From Glycomyces lechevalierae (lineage in GTDB: Bacteria > Actinomycetota > Actinomycetes > Mycobacteriales > Micromonosporaceae): a stretch of 64,000 nt of DNA. The stretch spans positions 41,214 to 105,213 of the forward strand of contig NZ_JAPZVQ010000002.1 in NCBI RefSeq assembly GCF_027622945.1. The letters are read 5' to 3'. The stretch's first letter is position 1. Every line of letters begins with the position of its first letter. This document shows positions 45,910 to 54,459 of this stretch, in pieces. Position numbers and translations under genes: made by a program. The notes below the pieces were generated by a model, which saw only the letters and a program-made list of their open reading frames with translations, searched no databases and had not been told where the DNA came from.

Positions 45910-47088
45910 GTGACTTTGAACCCTATGGAGCGCCGCCGCGCGGAGGAATTCGCACGGCTGCTTGACTCCGAGGACCCCGCCCTCCCTCACCAGCGCAGCG
46001 CTGACCCGATGTCAGCGCGCACCGACGCCGCGGAGGCCTTCGCCGAACTCGTCGGCGTCACCGAACGGCTCGGCGGACTCGGCGAGCAGCTCATGGCGGC
46101 CAGCCGGCCGTCGCAGCACTGGCAGGACGCCACCAGGCGGCGGCTCATGGCCGTCGCCGCAGAAGAAGGCATCGGCGTCACCGCCCGGGCCCGCGCCAGC
46201 GCGGTCGTGCCCGAGACCAAGCGGGCGCCCGTGACCGAGGACATGTTCCCGCGCCGCCCGCGCGGCGGCAGGCGCCTCGCGATCGTCGCGGCCCTGCTCA
46301 CCGGCACCGTCGCCGTCTCCGGGGTCTCCGCGGCCTCGGGCGACGCCCTGCCGGGCGAGACGCTGTACGGCGTCAAGCGCTCCACCGAGCGGGCGCAGCT
46401 CGCCTTGGCGGGCAACGACCTCGGGCGCGCGCAGCTCTACCTCGAGTTCGCGCGCACCCGCATCCAGGAGGCCGCCGACGTCGTCGGGGACGACGCCGCG
46501 GTGGCGAGCGCGCTCAGCGACGCGACCGGGGAGCTGCGCAGCGGCACCCGGCTGCTCGGCGAGATCGCCGTGGAGAGCGGCGACCCGGCCCCGCTCGACT
46601 ACATCGACCTGTTCACCAACGAGCACCGCTGGGTCCTCGACGACCTCGTGGCCGACCTCGACGGCGAGGCGCTCGAGGCCGGCGAGGAGCTGGCCGCGGT
46701 GCTCGAAGCGGCCGCGGTGCGGTCGGTGGAGCTGCGCGGCGCGCTGGACTGCACCGAGGCCGGCGGCGAGAGCGACGACATGGGCCCGATCCCGGGCTCG
46801 TGTGTGAAGGACGCGGTCGACGCGACCGTCCCGGACGAGACGGGCGGCTCCGACGGCGCCGCGACCGGTGCGGCCGAGACCGGCAGCGACGAGGCCGAGG
46901 GCGAGCCTGAGGGCGAAGCGGAGCCGACGGCGGGCGACAGCCCGGCCGGGGGCGGCGAAACGCCCCAGACGGAACCGGCCACGGGCGGCGCGAGCGACCC
47001 GGCCACGACCGGCGAACCCGCCGCTGAGACCGAGGACGAGGACGTCCTGGGCGAACTGGGCGGCATCATCTCGAAGCTTTTCGATTGA
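45910..47088 (+). CDS. rsbN: DUF5667 membrane protein, RsbN-like anti-sigma factor
   Basis: A 392-residue membrane protein. A cytoplasmic N-terminal domain (about 1-112, MERRRAEEFARLLDSEDP to RPRGGRR) would hold the sigma factor. A single span follows (about 115-137, AIVAALLTGTVAVSGVSAASG), then the DUF5667 region DALPGETLYGVKRSTERAQLAL and a long acidic Glu/Asp/Ala/Thr tail. In S. venezuelae RsbN, the product of the gene after bldN, is the membrane anti-sigma factor of BldN. GTG at 45910 was chosen because GAGAGGGG ends nine bases upstream. A BldN-like promoter precedes it, implying negative feedback. Confidence 0.82.
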   Translation: MTLNPMERRRAEEFARLLDSEDPALPHQRSADPMSARTDAAEAFAELVGVTERLGGLGEQLMAASRPSQHWQDATRRRLMAVAAEEGIGVTARARASAVVPETKRAPVTEDMFPRRPRGGRRLAIVAALLTGTVAVSGVSAASGDALPGETLYGVKRSTERAQLALAGNDLGRAQLYLEFARTRIQEAADVVGDDAAVASALSDATGELRSGTRLLGEIAVESGDPAPLDYIDLFTNEHRWVLDDLVADLDGEALEAGEELAAVLEAAAVRSVELRGALDCTEAGGESDDMGPIPGSCVKDAVDATVPDETGGSDGAATGAAETGSDEAEGEPEGEAEPTAGDSPAGGGETPQTEPATGGASDPATTGEPAAETEDEDVLGELGGIISKLFD

Positions 47089-47157
47089 GCGGCGACCCTG
47101 CGGGGTACGACCGTTGCGGGTCGGCGACGACCCGGGAGTTACAAGGTGTGGAGTACC

Positions 47158-47187
47158 GGGCCGGGGCGCCGAGAAGCGTCCCGGCCC
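47158..47187 (+). terminator. Hairpin behind the anti-sigma gene
   Basis: An 11-bp stem with one G-U pair (47158-47168 with 47177-47187), 8-base loop, 70 bases after the stop. Confidence 0.55.
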
Positions 47188-47359
47188 GCCGACGCCACCG
47201 CCCGGGCCGACCGCGCTCGGACCGTGCAAACGACGCAATGCGGCCGAGCGCTTCCCAACCCACGTAACCGTGTCCATATAACCAGGGCCACACTGGAAAT
47301 TCACCAGGCTCGCGTCCTGGCGTTACAGGGCGTCTTCCTGAGGCTTGTAGGCTTTTAGA

Positions 47360-48250
47360 GTGTCTGAGATCGAGGCTTCCTCCACCGCCTCCGCCACACC
47401 CCGTCCACGAACCGTGCGGGCTGGCGGCTCCGCGCTGACCCATTCCGTCGTCGTCGAGCCCGCCGCGCCGGGAGACGACGAACTCGCCCACCTCCCCACC
47501 GCCGCCTTCTTCGACGTCGACAACACCCTCATGCACGGCGCGTCCACGTACTGGCTCGCCCGTGCGCTCGCCAAGCACGGCGTCCTCTCCGGGCGCGACA
47601 TCCTCAGCTTCGCGTGGAAGCAGGCCCGCTTCAAGTTCGGGGCCGAGAACCACGGCCACATCTCCTCGGTGAAGTCCTCCGCGCTCGAACTCGTCGCCGG
47701 CTTCCCCGTCGAGGAGATGCGCAAGCTCTGCGAAGAGGTCGTCGACCGCGACATCTCCCCGCGCATCCTCGCGCCCGTGCGCCGCCTCGCCGAACGCCAC
47801 CTCGAGTCCGACCAGGAGGTGTGGCTCGTGACGGCCAGCCCGGTCGAGCTCGCCGGGGTCCTCGCCTCGCGCCTGGGCCTGACCGGGGCGCTCGGCACGA
47901 TCGCCGAGATCGAGGACGGCTGCTACACCGGCCGCCTCGTCGGCGACCTCATGCACGGCCCCGCGAAGGCCGCCGGGCTCGAACAGCTCGCGGCCGAGCG
48001 CGGCCTCAACCTGGAGCAGTGCACCGCGTACTCGGACTCGGCGAACGACCTGCCGATGCTCCGCAAGGTGGGCCGCGCCATCGCCGTCAACCCGGACACG
48101 CGCCTCGCCCGCCAGGCCCGCCACTACGGCTGGCCCGTCCTCGACTACCGGCGCGGGCGCCGCGCCGCGAAGCTCGCGCTGCCCACCGCGGCCGCCGCGG
48201 GCGTCGGCGCCGGACTGCTGTACCTGTACAAGTCCCGCGAACGGGACTAG
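47360..48250 (+). CDS. HAD-IB family phosphatase
   Basis: A 296-residue HAD hydrolase of subfamily IB. It has motif I FFDVDNTLMHG (nucleophile and acid/base Asp), motif II LVTASPVEL, the Lys region, and motif III YSDSANDLPMLRKVG. A C-terminal hydrophobic helix (ALPTAAAAGVGAGLLYLY) may anchor it. Relatives include SerB-like and lipid-linked enzymes; the substrate is open. GTG at 47360. It lies beside the sigma/anti-sigma pair, a placement also seen around Streptomyces bldN as I recall. Confidence 0.85.
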   Translation: MSEIEASSTASATPRPRTVRAGGSALTHSVVVEPAAPGDDELAHLPTAAFFDVDNTLMHGASTYWLARALAKHGVLSGRDILSFAWKQARFKFGAENHGHISSVKSSALELVAGFPVEEMRKLCEEVVDRDISPRILAPVRRLAERHLESDQEVWLVTASPVELAGVLASRLGLTGALGTIAEIEDGCYTGRLVGDLMHGPAKAAGLEQLAAERGLNLEQCTAYSDSANDLPMLRKVGRAIAVNPDTRLARQARHYGWPVLDYRRGRRAAKLALPTAAAAGVGAGLLYLYKSRERD

Positions 48251-48303
48251 GCGCGCCCGGCCGCGGGCCGGTTGGAACACGAAGGGGCGCGACCATAGAC
48301 GAC

Positions 48304-49407
48304 GTGGCGCAGCGGCTCACCCTCGCGGGCGCGGCGGTGCTCGCCGTCGCCTGGCTCGCCTGGCCCTCCCCCGACCGGCCCGAGACGACGCCCGTCCCGG
48401 AGACCGCGCCGACGGTGTGGGAGACCTGGGACGCCGAACCGGTCGACGTGCCCGGACAGATCGACGGCCTGGCGTGGACGCCGCTCCTCGTCCTCGACCC
48501 GGCCCCTGACGGCTCGGCCCCTGGCACCGATGCGCTCATCGGCACCGACGAGGCCGGGAACCTGCTCTATGTGGAGCAGCCCGCCGAAGGCGACGCCACG
48601 GTCGACGTCGTCGCCGAGCCCGGCGGCGTCCCGGGCGTGGTCGCCGTGGCGGCCACCGAGGAGCGTCTGGCGTGGCTCCAGTCCGTGCCGGACGCGCAGG
48701 GCCGGGTCGTCTCCGAGCTGTGGACCGCCGAACGCGGGCCCGACGGCAGGCCCGGCGAGGCCGCGCTGCTCACCGCCGACACCGGCGACGTGATCACCGC
48801 CGGGAGTGCCTACGACCTCCAGTTCGCCGCCGAAGGGCTGCACTGGCTCTCGACCGCCCGCGGCGAGAACCTGATCACCGAGCACCGGTCGGTCCCCGTC
48901 GCGGGCGGCGAGGTCGAGGTCGTCGGGCACCGCGGGGCGTGGCAGGCCGCCGCCTGGCCGTGGCTCGCCAGCGCCGGCTCCGACTCGCTCGGCGGGGCGC
49001 AGCTGGTGCGCACCGACACCGGCGCGGGCGTCAAGGTGTTCTCGGGCTCGGACGAGCTGACGCTGTGCTCGGCGACGTGGTGCCGGCTGATCGTGACCGC
49101 CGACGACGGGTCGCGCGTCGACCTCGTCCGTCCAGACGGGAGCGACCGGGTGACGATCGCCGAGGGGTTCACGTCGGCGGTGTCGCCGGACGTCGGGCTC
49201 GTCGACCGGTTCGAGCCGCTCGCGGCGTCGCAGGCGGCCCAGGGCGATGCGACCGCGGTGACGCTCTTCGACCTCCAAGCGGGCGAGGAGTACCTGGTGG
49301 CCTCGAGCGCGGGGCAGACGGGCGCGGACGCGCGGTGCCTGTGGTGGTCGACGGGGACGGGCGAACTGCTCGAATGGCACGTGCTGGACCTCACGGACCT
49401 CGCTTAA
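48304..49407 (+). CDS. Exported or membrane-anchored protein of unknown function
   Basis: About 367 residues. A hydrophobic N-terminus (VAQRLTLAGAAVLAVAWLAW) is a signal or anchor, followed by a Pro/Thr linker and a Trp-rich beta region with blade-like stretches (GEAALLTADTGDVITAGSAYDLQFAAEGLHWLSTA, LTLCSATWCRLIVT), suggesting a propeller. I do not recognise a family. GTG at 48304 has no good ribosome site. An in-frame ATA at 48295 has AAGGGG seven bases upstream and might be the true start. TAATG couples it to the folP frame. Confidence 0.65.
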   Translation: MAQRLTLAGAAVLAVAWLAWPSPDRPETTPVPETAPTVWETWDAEPVDVPGQIDGLAWTPLLVLDPAPDGSAPGTDALIGTDEAGNLLYVEQPAEGDATVDVVAEPGGVPGVVAVAATEERLAWLQSVPDAQGRVVSELWTAERGPDGRPGEAALLTADTGDVITAGSAYDLQFAAEGLHWLSTARGENLITEHRSVPVAGGEVEVVGHRGAWQAAAWPWLASAGSDSLGGAQLVRTDTGAGVKVFSGSDELTLCSATWCRLIVTADDGSRVDLVRPDGSDRVTIAEGFTSAVSPDVGLVDRFEPLAASQAAQGDATAVTLFDLQAGEEYLVASSAGQTGADARCLWWSTGTGELLEWHVLDLTDLA

Positions 49408-49448
49408 TGCGAGGCGTTCGCGCACGGGGCCCGGGTAACGTCGATGCC

Positions 49449-50300
49449 GTGACCACACCGTCAGACCCCAGCGCACCCCAGGAGCCGGCCCGGCCCGAGA
49501 TCATGGGCGTCCTCAATGTCACGCCCGACTCGTTCTCCGACGGCGGCCGCTATCTCGACTTCGGGGACGCGGTGGCGCACGGCGAGCAGATGGCCGCCGA
49601 GGGCGCGGACCTGATCGACGTGGGCGGGGAGTCGACGCGGCCGGGCGCGGACCGGGTGGACCCGGCGACCGAGATCGCGCGGGTGGTGGACGTGGTGGCG
49701 GCGCTGTCCGAACGGGGCCTTGCCGTCTCGATCGACACGACCCGGGCGGCGGTGGCCGCGGCGGCGATCGCGGCCGGCGCGAGCGTCGTCAACGACGTGT
49801 CGGGCGGCCTGGCCGACCCGGACATGGCGCGGGTCGTGGCGGACACGGGCGTGCGGTGGGTGCTCATGCACTGGCGCGGGCATTCGGCGGACATGCAGCG
49901 GCTCCAGCACTATGAGAACGTGGTCGCCGACGTGAAGGCCGAGCTGGAGGACCGGGTCGAGGCGGCCCTGGACTCCGGTGTGGACCGGTCGAAGCTGATC
50001 CTCGACCCGGGGCTGGGGTTCGCGAAGACCGCCGAGCACAACTGGCGGCTCTCGGCGCACCTGGACGAGTTCGTGGCGCTGGGGTACCCGGTGCTGTTCG
50101 GGTCCTCGCGCAAGTCGTACCTCGGGAAGCTCCTGGAGGACGAGAGCGGGAAGCCGCGCCCGGTGGGGCAGCGGGAGGCCGCGACGCTCGCGACCTCGCT
50201 GCTGGCGTTCGAGGCGGGCGCGTGGGGCGTGCGGGTGCACGACGTGGCCGGGACGGCCGACGCGCGGGCCGTGTGGCTGGCCACGCGCCGGGCCCGGTAG
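49449..50300 (+). CDS. folP: Dihydropteroate synthase
   Basis: A 283-residue TIM-barrel enzyme that joins pterin pyrophosphate and p-aminobenzoate. It has MGVLNVTPDSFSDGG, LIDVGGESTRPGA, SIDTTRAAVA, VVNDVSGG, LILDPGLGFAKT, FGSSRKSYLG and RVHDVAGT, all the usual loops. Some actinobacteria have a second FolP2-like copy without activity; the pterin and sulfonamide loops are intact here, so activity is expected. GTG at 49449 or ATG at 49407 (overlapping the previous stop) are both possible. It is not in a fol operon. Confidence 0.92.
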   Translation: MTTPSDPSAPQEPARPEIMGVLNVTPDSFSDGGRYLDFGDAVAHGEQMAAEGADLIDVGGESTRPGADRVDPATEIARVVDVVAALSERGLAVSIDTTRAAVAAAAIAAGASVVNDVSGGLADPDMARVVADTGVRWVLMHWRGHSADMQRLQHYENVVADVKAELEDRVEAALDSGVDRSKLILDPGLGFAKTAEHNWRLSAHLDEFVALGYPVLFGSSRKSYLGKLLEDESGKPRPVGQREAATLATSLLAFEAGAWGVRVHDVAGTADARAVWLATRRAR

Positions 50301-50464
50301 CTGACGGATCGGCGACAACACGGTGGCGGCGCGCCGCACCTGCGGTGGGGCCTGACCAGGCGTGGAGCAGTTCCTCGATCGGACCGGCGGGATTGCGAGC
50401 GCATCTCGAAACTTGGAACAACGGTTGCGGGTGCGGCTGTCACACCCGTAGCATTCGGCTCGTA

Positions 50465-50579
50465 CTTCATCCAGAGCAGCTGAGGGGTCCGGCCCTGCGA
50501 CGCTGCGGCAACCACCGACCCGCCCTTCGGGGGCAGGCGGCAGGTGCCAATTCCGGCCCGCTGCGCGGGGAAGATGAGG
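50465..50579 (+). ncRNA. SAM-I (S-box) riboswitch
   Basis: P1 pairs 50465-50471 with 50573-50579. Between them lie the invariant parts in order: AGAG, the kink-turn and pseudoknot region TGAGGGGTCCGGCCC, TGCGACGC, GCGGCAACC, the P3 hairpin, GGTGCCAATTCC, the P4 hairpin CCCGC-TGC-GCGGG, and GATGAGG. The 3' strand of P1 runs into the GAGGGAGGAG ribosome site of thrC (50576-50585), so SAM binding should block translation. There is no terminator, the usual actinobacterial mode. Confidence 0.95.
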
Positions 50580-50594
50580 GAGGAGCCTTCTCGT

Positions 50595-51857
50595 ATGTCC
50601 AATGCGCTTTTCGAAGACAGCCCGGCCAAGGGCCTGATCTGCCGCAACTGCAACGCCACCTATGACCTGGTCGCCCAGCACGCCTGTTGGCAGTGTTTCG
50701 GGCCGCTCGAGGTCGACTACGACCAGGCCGAGCTGGCGAAGGTCACGCGCGAGCAGATCGAGGCCGGCCCGCAGAACATCTGGCGGTACGCGCCGCTGCT
50801 GCCCGTCGGCGTCCACCCCGAGGACCGGGTGAGCCTCAACCCCGGTCTGACCCCGCTCATCGACGCGAAGAACCTCGCGAAGGCCCTGGGCATGCGCCAG
50901 CTCTGGGTGAAGGACGACTCGGCGAACCCCACCCACTCGTTCAAGGACCGGGTCGTGTCGACCGCGGTCTCGGCCGCGAAGAAGCTCGGCTTCGACCGGT
51001 TCGCGTGCGCCTCGACGGGCAACCTGGCGAACTCGGTGGCCGCGCACGCCGCCCGCGCGGGCGTGCCGTCGATCGTGTTCATCCCGCACGACTTGGAGCC
51101 GGGCAAGATCGTGCAGTCCGCGATCTACGGCGGCCAGCTCATCGCGGTGCAGGGCTCGTACGACGACGTGAACCGGCTGTGCTCGGAGCTGACCGAGACG
51201 GACGACTTCGAGACGACGGCGTTCGTGAACGTCAACATCCGCCCGTACTACGCCGAGGGTTCGAAGACCCTCGGGTACGAGGTGGCCGAGCAGCTCGGGT
51301 GGCGGCTGCCGGAGCAGGTCGTGGTGCCGATGGCCTCGGGCGAGCTGCTGACCAAGATCCACAAGGCGTTCGAGGAGTCGGCCGAGATCGGGCTCGTCGA
51401 GCCGGGCAAGGTGCGGGTGTTCGGCGCGCAGTCGGCCGGGTGCAGCCCGATCGCGGACGCGTACGCCGAGGGCACGGACGTGATCACGCCGGTGAAGCCC
51501 ACGGGCATCGCGAAGAGCCTCAACATCGGCGACCCGGCGGCCGGGCCGTATGCGATCGAGGCGTGCCGGTCCACGGGCGGCGGCATGGCGAAGGTGACGG
51601 ACGACGAGATCCGCGAGGGGGTGCGGCTGCTGGCTGCCACCACCGGTGTGTTCGCTGAAACGGCCGGCGGCGTGGTCGTCGCTACGCTCCGTAAGCTCCT
51701 GGAGTCGGGTCAGTTGGACCCGGAGGCCGAGACCGTCATTTACAACACCGGTGAGGGCCTCAAGACACTTGACGCAGTGTCCTCGCTGGTCGGGCCGACG
51801 CACACGGTGAAGCCGTCGTTGAAGGCGGCGAAGGAAGCGGGACTTCTCGAGTCCTGA
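50595..51857 (+). CDS. thrC: Threonine synthase
   Basis: A 420-residue PLP enzyme that turns O-phosphohomoserine into threonine. An N-terminal zinc ribbon (Cys16, 19, 31, 34) precedes the catalytic domain. The PLP Lys is in NPTHSFKDRVV, the phosphate/Ser-Thr loop is in ACASTGNLANSVAAHAA, and the late GVFAETAGGVVVATLRKL segment is typical. The zinc ribbon is found in a threonine synthase group related to archaeal enzymes. ATG at 50595 behind GGGAGGAG. Translation is likely shut off by SAM through the riboswitch just upstream. Confidence 0.95.
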   Translation: MSNALFEDSPAKGLICRNCNATYDLVAQHACWQCFGPLEVDYDQAELAKVTREQIEAGPQNIWRYAPLLPVGVHPEDRVSLNPGLTPLIDAKNLAKALGMRQLWVKDDSANPTHSFKDRVVSTAVSAAKKLGFDRFACASTGNLANSVAAHAARAGVPSIVFIPHDLEPGKIVQSAIYGGQLIAVQGSYDDVNRLCSELTETDDFETTAFVNVNIRPYYAEGSKTLGYEVAEQLGWRLPEQVVVPMASGELLTKIHKAFEESAEIGLVEPGKVRVFGAQSAGCSPIADAYAEGTDVITPVKPTGIAKSLNIGDPAAGPYAIEACRSTGGGMAKVTDDEIREGVRLLAATTGVFAETAGGVVVATLRKLLESGQLDPEAETVIYNTGEGLKTLDAVSSLVGPTHTVKPSLKAAKEAGLLES

Positions 51858-51866
51858 ATGGAGTCG

Positions 51867-51908
51867 GGAGTTTTGGAAAGTGGACTGTCAAACGCTTTCC
51901 GAACTCCT
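51867..51908 (+). terminator. Terminator of thrC
   Basis: Inverted repeat of about 14 bp with one bulge (GGAGTT..GGAAAG against CTTTCCGAACTCC), beginning nine bases after the thrC stop. A/T-richer than the surroundings. Confidence 0.6.
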
Positions 51909-51944
51909 GAAATTATCACTCAGTGTGACCGTTGTGAAGGCTTG

Positions 51945-52019
51945 TGTCGGGTACCCGACAAAGAGAAGCGAAGTTCGGGTCTTGACCGTATTCACTGAAT
52001 AGGCAAGAATTCTTCTTGC
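51945..52019. promoter_or_regulatory. Palindrome cluster around a possible promoter
   Basis: Three inverted repeats stand in a row: TGTCGGGTACCCGACA (51945-51960, perfect 16-bp palindrome), TATTCACTGAATA (51989-52001) and GCAAGAATTCTTCTTGC (52003-52019). TTGACC (51982-51987) and AAGAAT (52005-52010), 17 bases apart, form a possible promoter covered by the last two. The region is low in G+C. The remaining 237 bases to the acetyltransferase gene show no supported gene. Confidence 0.5.
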
Positions 52020-52256
52020 GGGAGGCCGCAGCCGTCCTGTCGCCACTCACCCGGTTGACTGCGAGTCCTGGGGCTAGAACGTGTCGAGCAGCGCCAGCCG
52101 GTGTCAGGAACTGCGGTCTCCCGACCACTCCGCTTCCCTGCCTGCGGCATTCACCTTCCTCTATAGGTGCCCGGATCGCCACGCCCCCAAACCTTTCCGC
52201 GTTCATCGGCGCGCAATGCACTTGCCTGTCCCGTTCCACTGCGCGAGACTCGGCGG

Positions 52257-53279
52257 ATGACGCATTTCGACATCGTGCCGGTCGACCCCGGCGATCCCGC
52301 GCAGGTCCGCGCGCGCCTCGCGGTCATGGGGGCCGTGGACGCCCACGACCACGCCGGCACCCGCCACTTCAATCCGGCCCACGCGCTCGCCGCGAGCGTG
52401 GTGGGCCGCAACGACGTCCGCAGCGAACGCTGGGTCGCGGTCTGCGACGGGCGGGTCCTGGGGTACGCCGACGCCACGATGCCGCTGCTCGACAACACGC
52501 ATTCCGTGTACGTCGACCTGGGCGTCCATCCCGACGAGCGGCGGCGCGGGGTCGGCTCGGGCCTCTTGCGCCACGTGGAGGAGCGCGCCGCCGAGGAGGG
52601 CCGGAGCGCGCTCTCGACATGGATACTCGCGCCGGGCGAGGGCGCGCCGGAGGTGCGCACCGAGGGCGCCGCGTTCGCGGTCGGCAAGGGCTACCAGCTG
52701 TCCCTGAACTGCGCCGTCCGCGCGGTCGAGCTCGACACGGTCGACGAGGCGGCGCTCGACCGGCTGTGGGACGAGGTCGCGGCGAAGGCCGCCGACTTCG
52801 ACCTCGTCGCGTTCGAGGGGCTGCCGCCGGAGCGGATCATCGACGGCATGGCGTACCTCCACGCCCGCATGTACACGGACATGCCGTTGGGCGAGTGGGA
52901 CCTCCAGGAGGCGGCCATCGACCGCGACCGCCTCGCGGGCTGGTCCGAGATGCGCCGCCTGCGCGGCGAACTGCACCTCCAGGTCGCTGCCGTGCACCGG
53001 GAGAGCGGCGAGGTCGCCGGGTTCACGGAGATCATCGTCGAGGCCGGTTCGGAGTTCGACTGCTTCCAGGGGGACACGATCGTCGACCCGCGCTTCCGCG
53101 GGCACCGGCTCGGCACGCTGCTGAAGATCGCGAACCAGCGGGCGGTGCGGTCGTGGCGGCCGCGCATGCGGTTCGTGTGGACCGGCAACGCCGTCTCGAA
53201 CGACCACATGATCGCCATCAACGAGTCGGTCGGGTACCGGCTGGTGTGCGAGGAGAACGTCTACCAGAAGAAGCGCTAG
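52257..53279 (+). CDS. Double-domain GNAT acetyltransferase
   Basis: A 340-residue protein with two GNAT folds. The first (about 30-140) has the acetyl-CoA loop LGVHPDERRRGVGSGLL. The second (about 190-335) has DTIVDPRFRGHRLGTLLKIANQRA. The order matches actinobacterial double GNATs such as MshD-like proteins, in which one half is often inactive, but sequence alone does not identify this as mycothiol synthase. ATG at 52257. The TAG stop overlaps the stop of the convergent glycosyltransferase-like gene through a shared CTAG. Confidence 0.85.
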   Translation: MTHFDIVPVDPGDPAQVRARLAVMGAVDAHDHAGTRHFNPAHALAASVVGRNDVRSERWVAVCDGRVLGYADATMPLLDNTHSVYVDLGVHPDERRRGVGSGLLRHVEERAAEEGRSALSTWILAPGEGAPEVRTEGAAFAVGKGYQLSLNCAVRAVELDTVDEAALDRLWDEVAAKAADFDLVAFEGLPPERIIDGMAYLHARMYTDMPLGEWDLQEAAIDRDRLAGWSEMRRLRGELHLQVAAVHRESGEVAGFTEIIVEAGSEFDCFQGDTIVDPRFRGHRLGTLLKIANQRAVRSWRPRMRFVWTGNAVSNDHMIAINESVGYRLVCEENVYQKKR

Positions 53280-54328
53280 CGGATCAGCCGCTCGTGCATG
53301 CGGCGGCGCTCGGCGTGGAGCTTGGCGATCTGCTCGCGCAGCGCCGCGTCGCCGCCGCCGCCCCGGGACACGGCCTCGCGGAGGTCGTGGATCTCCTGCT
53401 CGACGTCGAGTCCGCGCCGGTTGAGCAGGTGCAGGGTCTCGTGCGGCTCGGGTTCGGGGGTGCGGCGCAGCAGGCGCAGGCCCTCGGGGGTGATGCCGAA
53501 CGGGGCGAGCGATTCGGCGTCGAACGCGATCGCGTTCGGATGGTCGGCCACTTTGGACATCCGCTCGGAGCCTTCGCGCTGCTGGTCGGAGAGGCCGGTG
53601 TGGGCGTAGAGCCACCACATGGTCTCGCCGTCGAGGTGCCGGACGCTCACGCCCTGGGGTACGAGCTTCTGGGCGAGGGTCGAGTGGTTGCGGCGGTAGA
53701 CGCTGAGGGCGCGCGCGGCCGGCTCGAGGAGGCTGAGGCCGATCGAGGGGCTGTGGTGGTAGGCGCGGTGCCCGGCCGCTTCGGATGGGACCCAGTTGCA
53801 GCCCAACGTGGGCGCGAGGACCGCGGGCGCGGCGCGGCCTTCGGTGAGGTACGCGGCGGCCCGCTCGTGGAGGCCGCCGACGAGGTCGCGGTGGACCGCG
53901 TCGTCGTCGTCGAGGCGGGTGGTGAGCGCCCAGCCCTTGCCGCGGGCGCGGGCCTCCTCGCGGGTCCAGGCCACGAGGTCGGGGACGAAGTCGCGTTTGA
54001 GCTCGGTGGGCGCCAGGTGGATCCAGGGCCGATCGGCGGCGAGCGCGTCGAGGCGGCGCCGCGCTGCGGGCGGCATCTCGCGGTCGATCGCGATGTACCA
54101 CACGAAGTCCCGGCGGGTCTGCGCGTCGAGCGACGCGAGCGTCAGATGCTCCAGGAGGAGCTGCCGGTACGCGAACCACTGCTCGTCGAACACGCCGATA
54201 CCGTGCCGGGTGGCGATGACGTGCAGGAACTCCGAGGACGCCGGGAGCGGGCCGTGCGAGGCCCGGGAGGGCGCGGCGGCGCGGAGCCGGCGGCGCAGCC
54301 TCGCGGGCAGCAGTCGCGTCAATCGCAT
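53276..54328 (-). CDS. Putative rhamnosyl/glycosyltransferase-like protein
   Basis: A 350-residue protein similar to the putative rhamnosyl transferase family (glycosyltransferase-like). It has HVIATRHGIGVFDEQWFAYR at the start, DFVWYIAIDREMP, and a DxD-like run LTTRLDDDDAVHRD (about 150), which would bind metal and nucleotide sugar. An Arg-rich N-terminal stretch precedes the domain, and a charged coiled segment closes it (LREQIAKLHAERRRMHERLI). It may act on cell-wall or capsule glycans. ATG at 54328 behind GGGAGGGG. Confidence 0.7.
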   Translation of the reverse strand: MRLTRLLPARLRRRLRAAAPSRASHGPLPASSEFLHVIATRHGIGVFDEQWFAYRQLLLEHLTLASLDAQTRRDFVWYIAIDREMPPAARRRLDALAADRPWIHLAPTELKRDFVPDLVAWTREEARARGKGWALTTRLDDDDAVHRDLVGGLHERAAAYLTEGRAAPAVLAPTLGCNWVPSEAAGHRAYHHSPSIGLSLLEPAARALSVYRRNHSTLAQKLVPQGVSVRHLDGETMWWLYAHTGLSDQQREGSERMSKVADHPNAIAFDAESLAPFGITPEGLRLLRRTPEPEPHETLHLLNRRGLDVEQEIHDLREAVSRGGGGDAALREQIAKLHAERRRMHERLIR

Positions 54329-54459
54329 GGGGTCCCCTCCCGGACGGCGGTGCGGCGGCCGAGACGGCGCGCCACCGGGCAGGCTAGTGCCCGCCGGTAA
54401 CGGGCGCGCCAACACCGGGCGAACAATCCGGTCACCGGGGACGATACGCCGGCGACCGG

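Noticed and set aside
51916..52239. A 107-codon minus frame in the gap behind thrC
   Set aside because: It runs through palindromes and a probable promoter, and its codon third positions are not G/C-biased.
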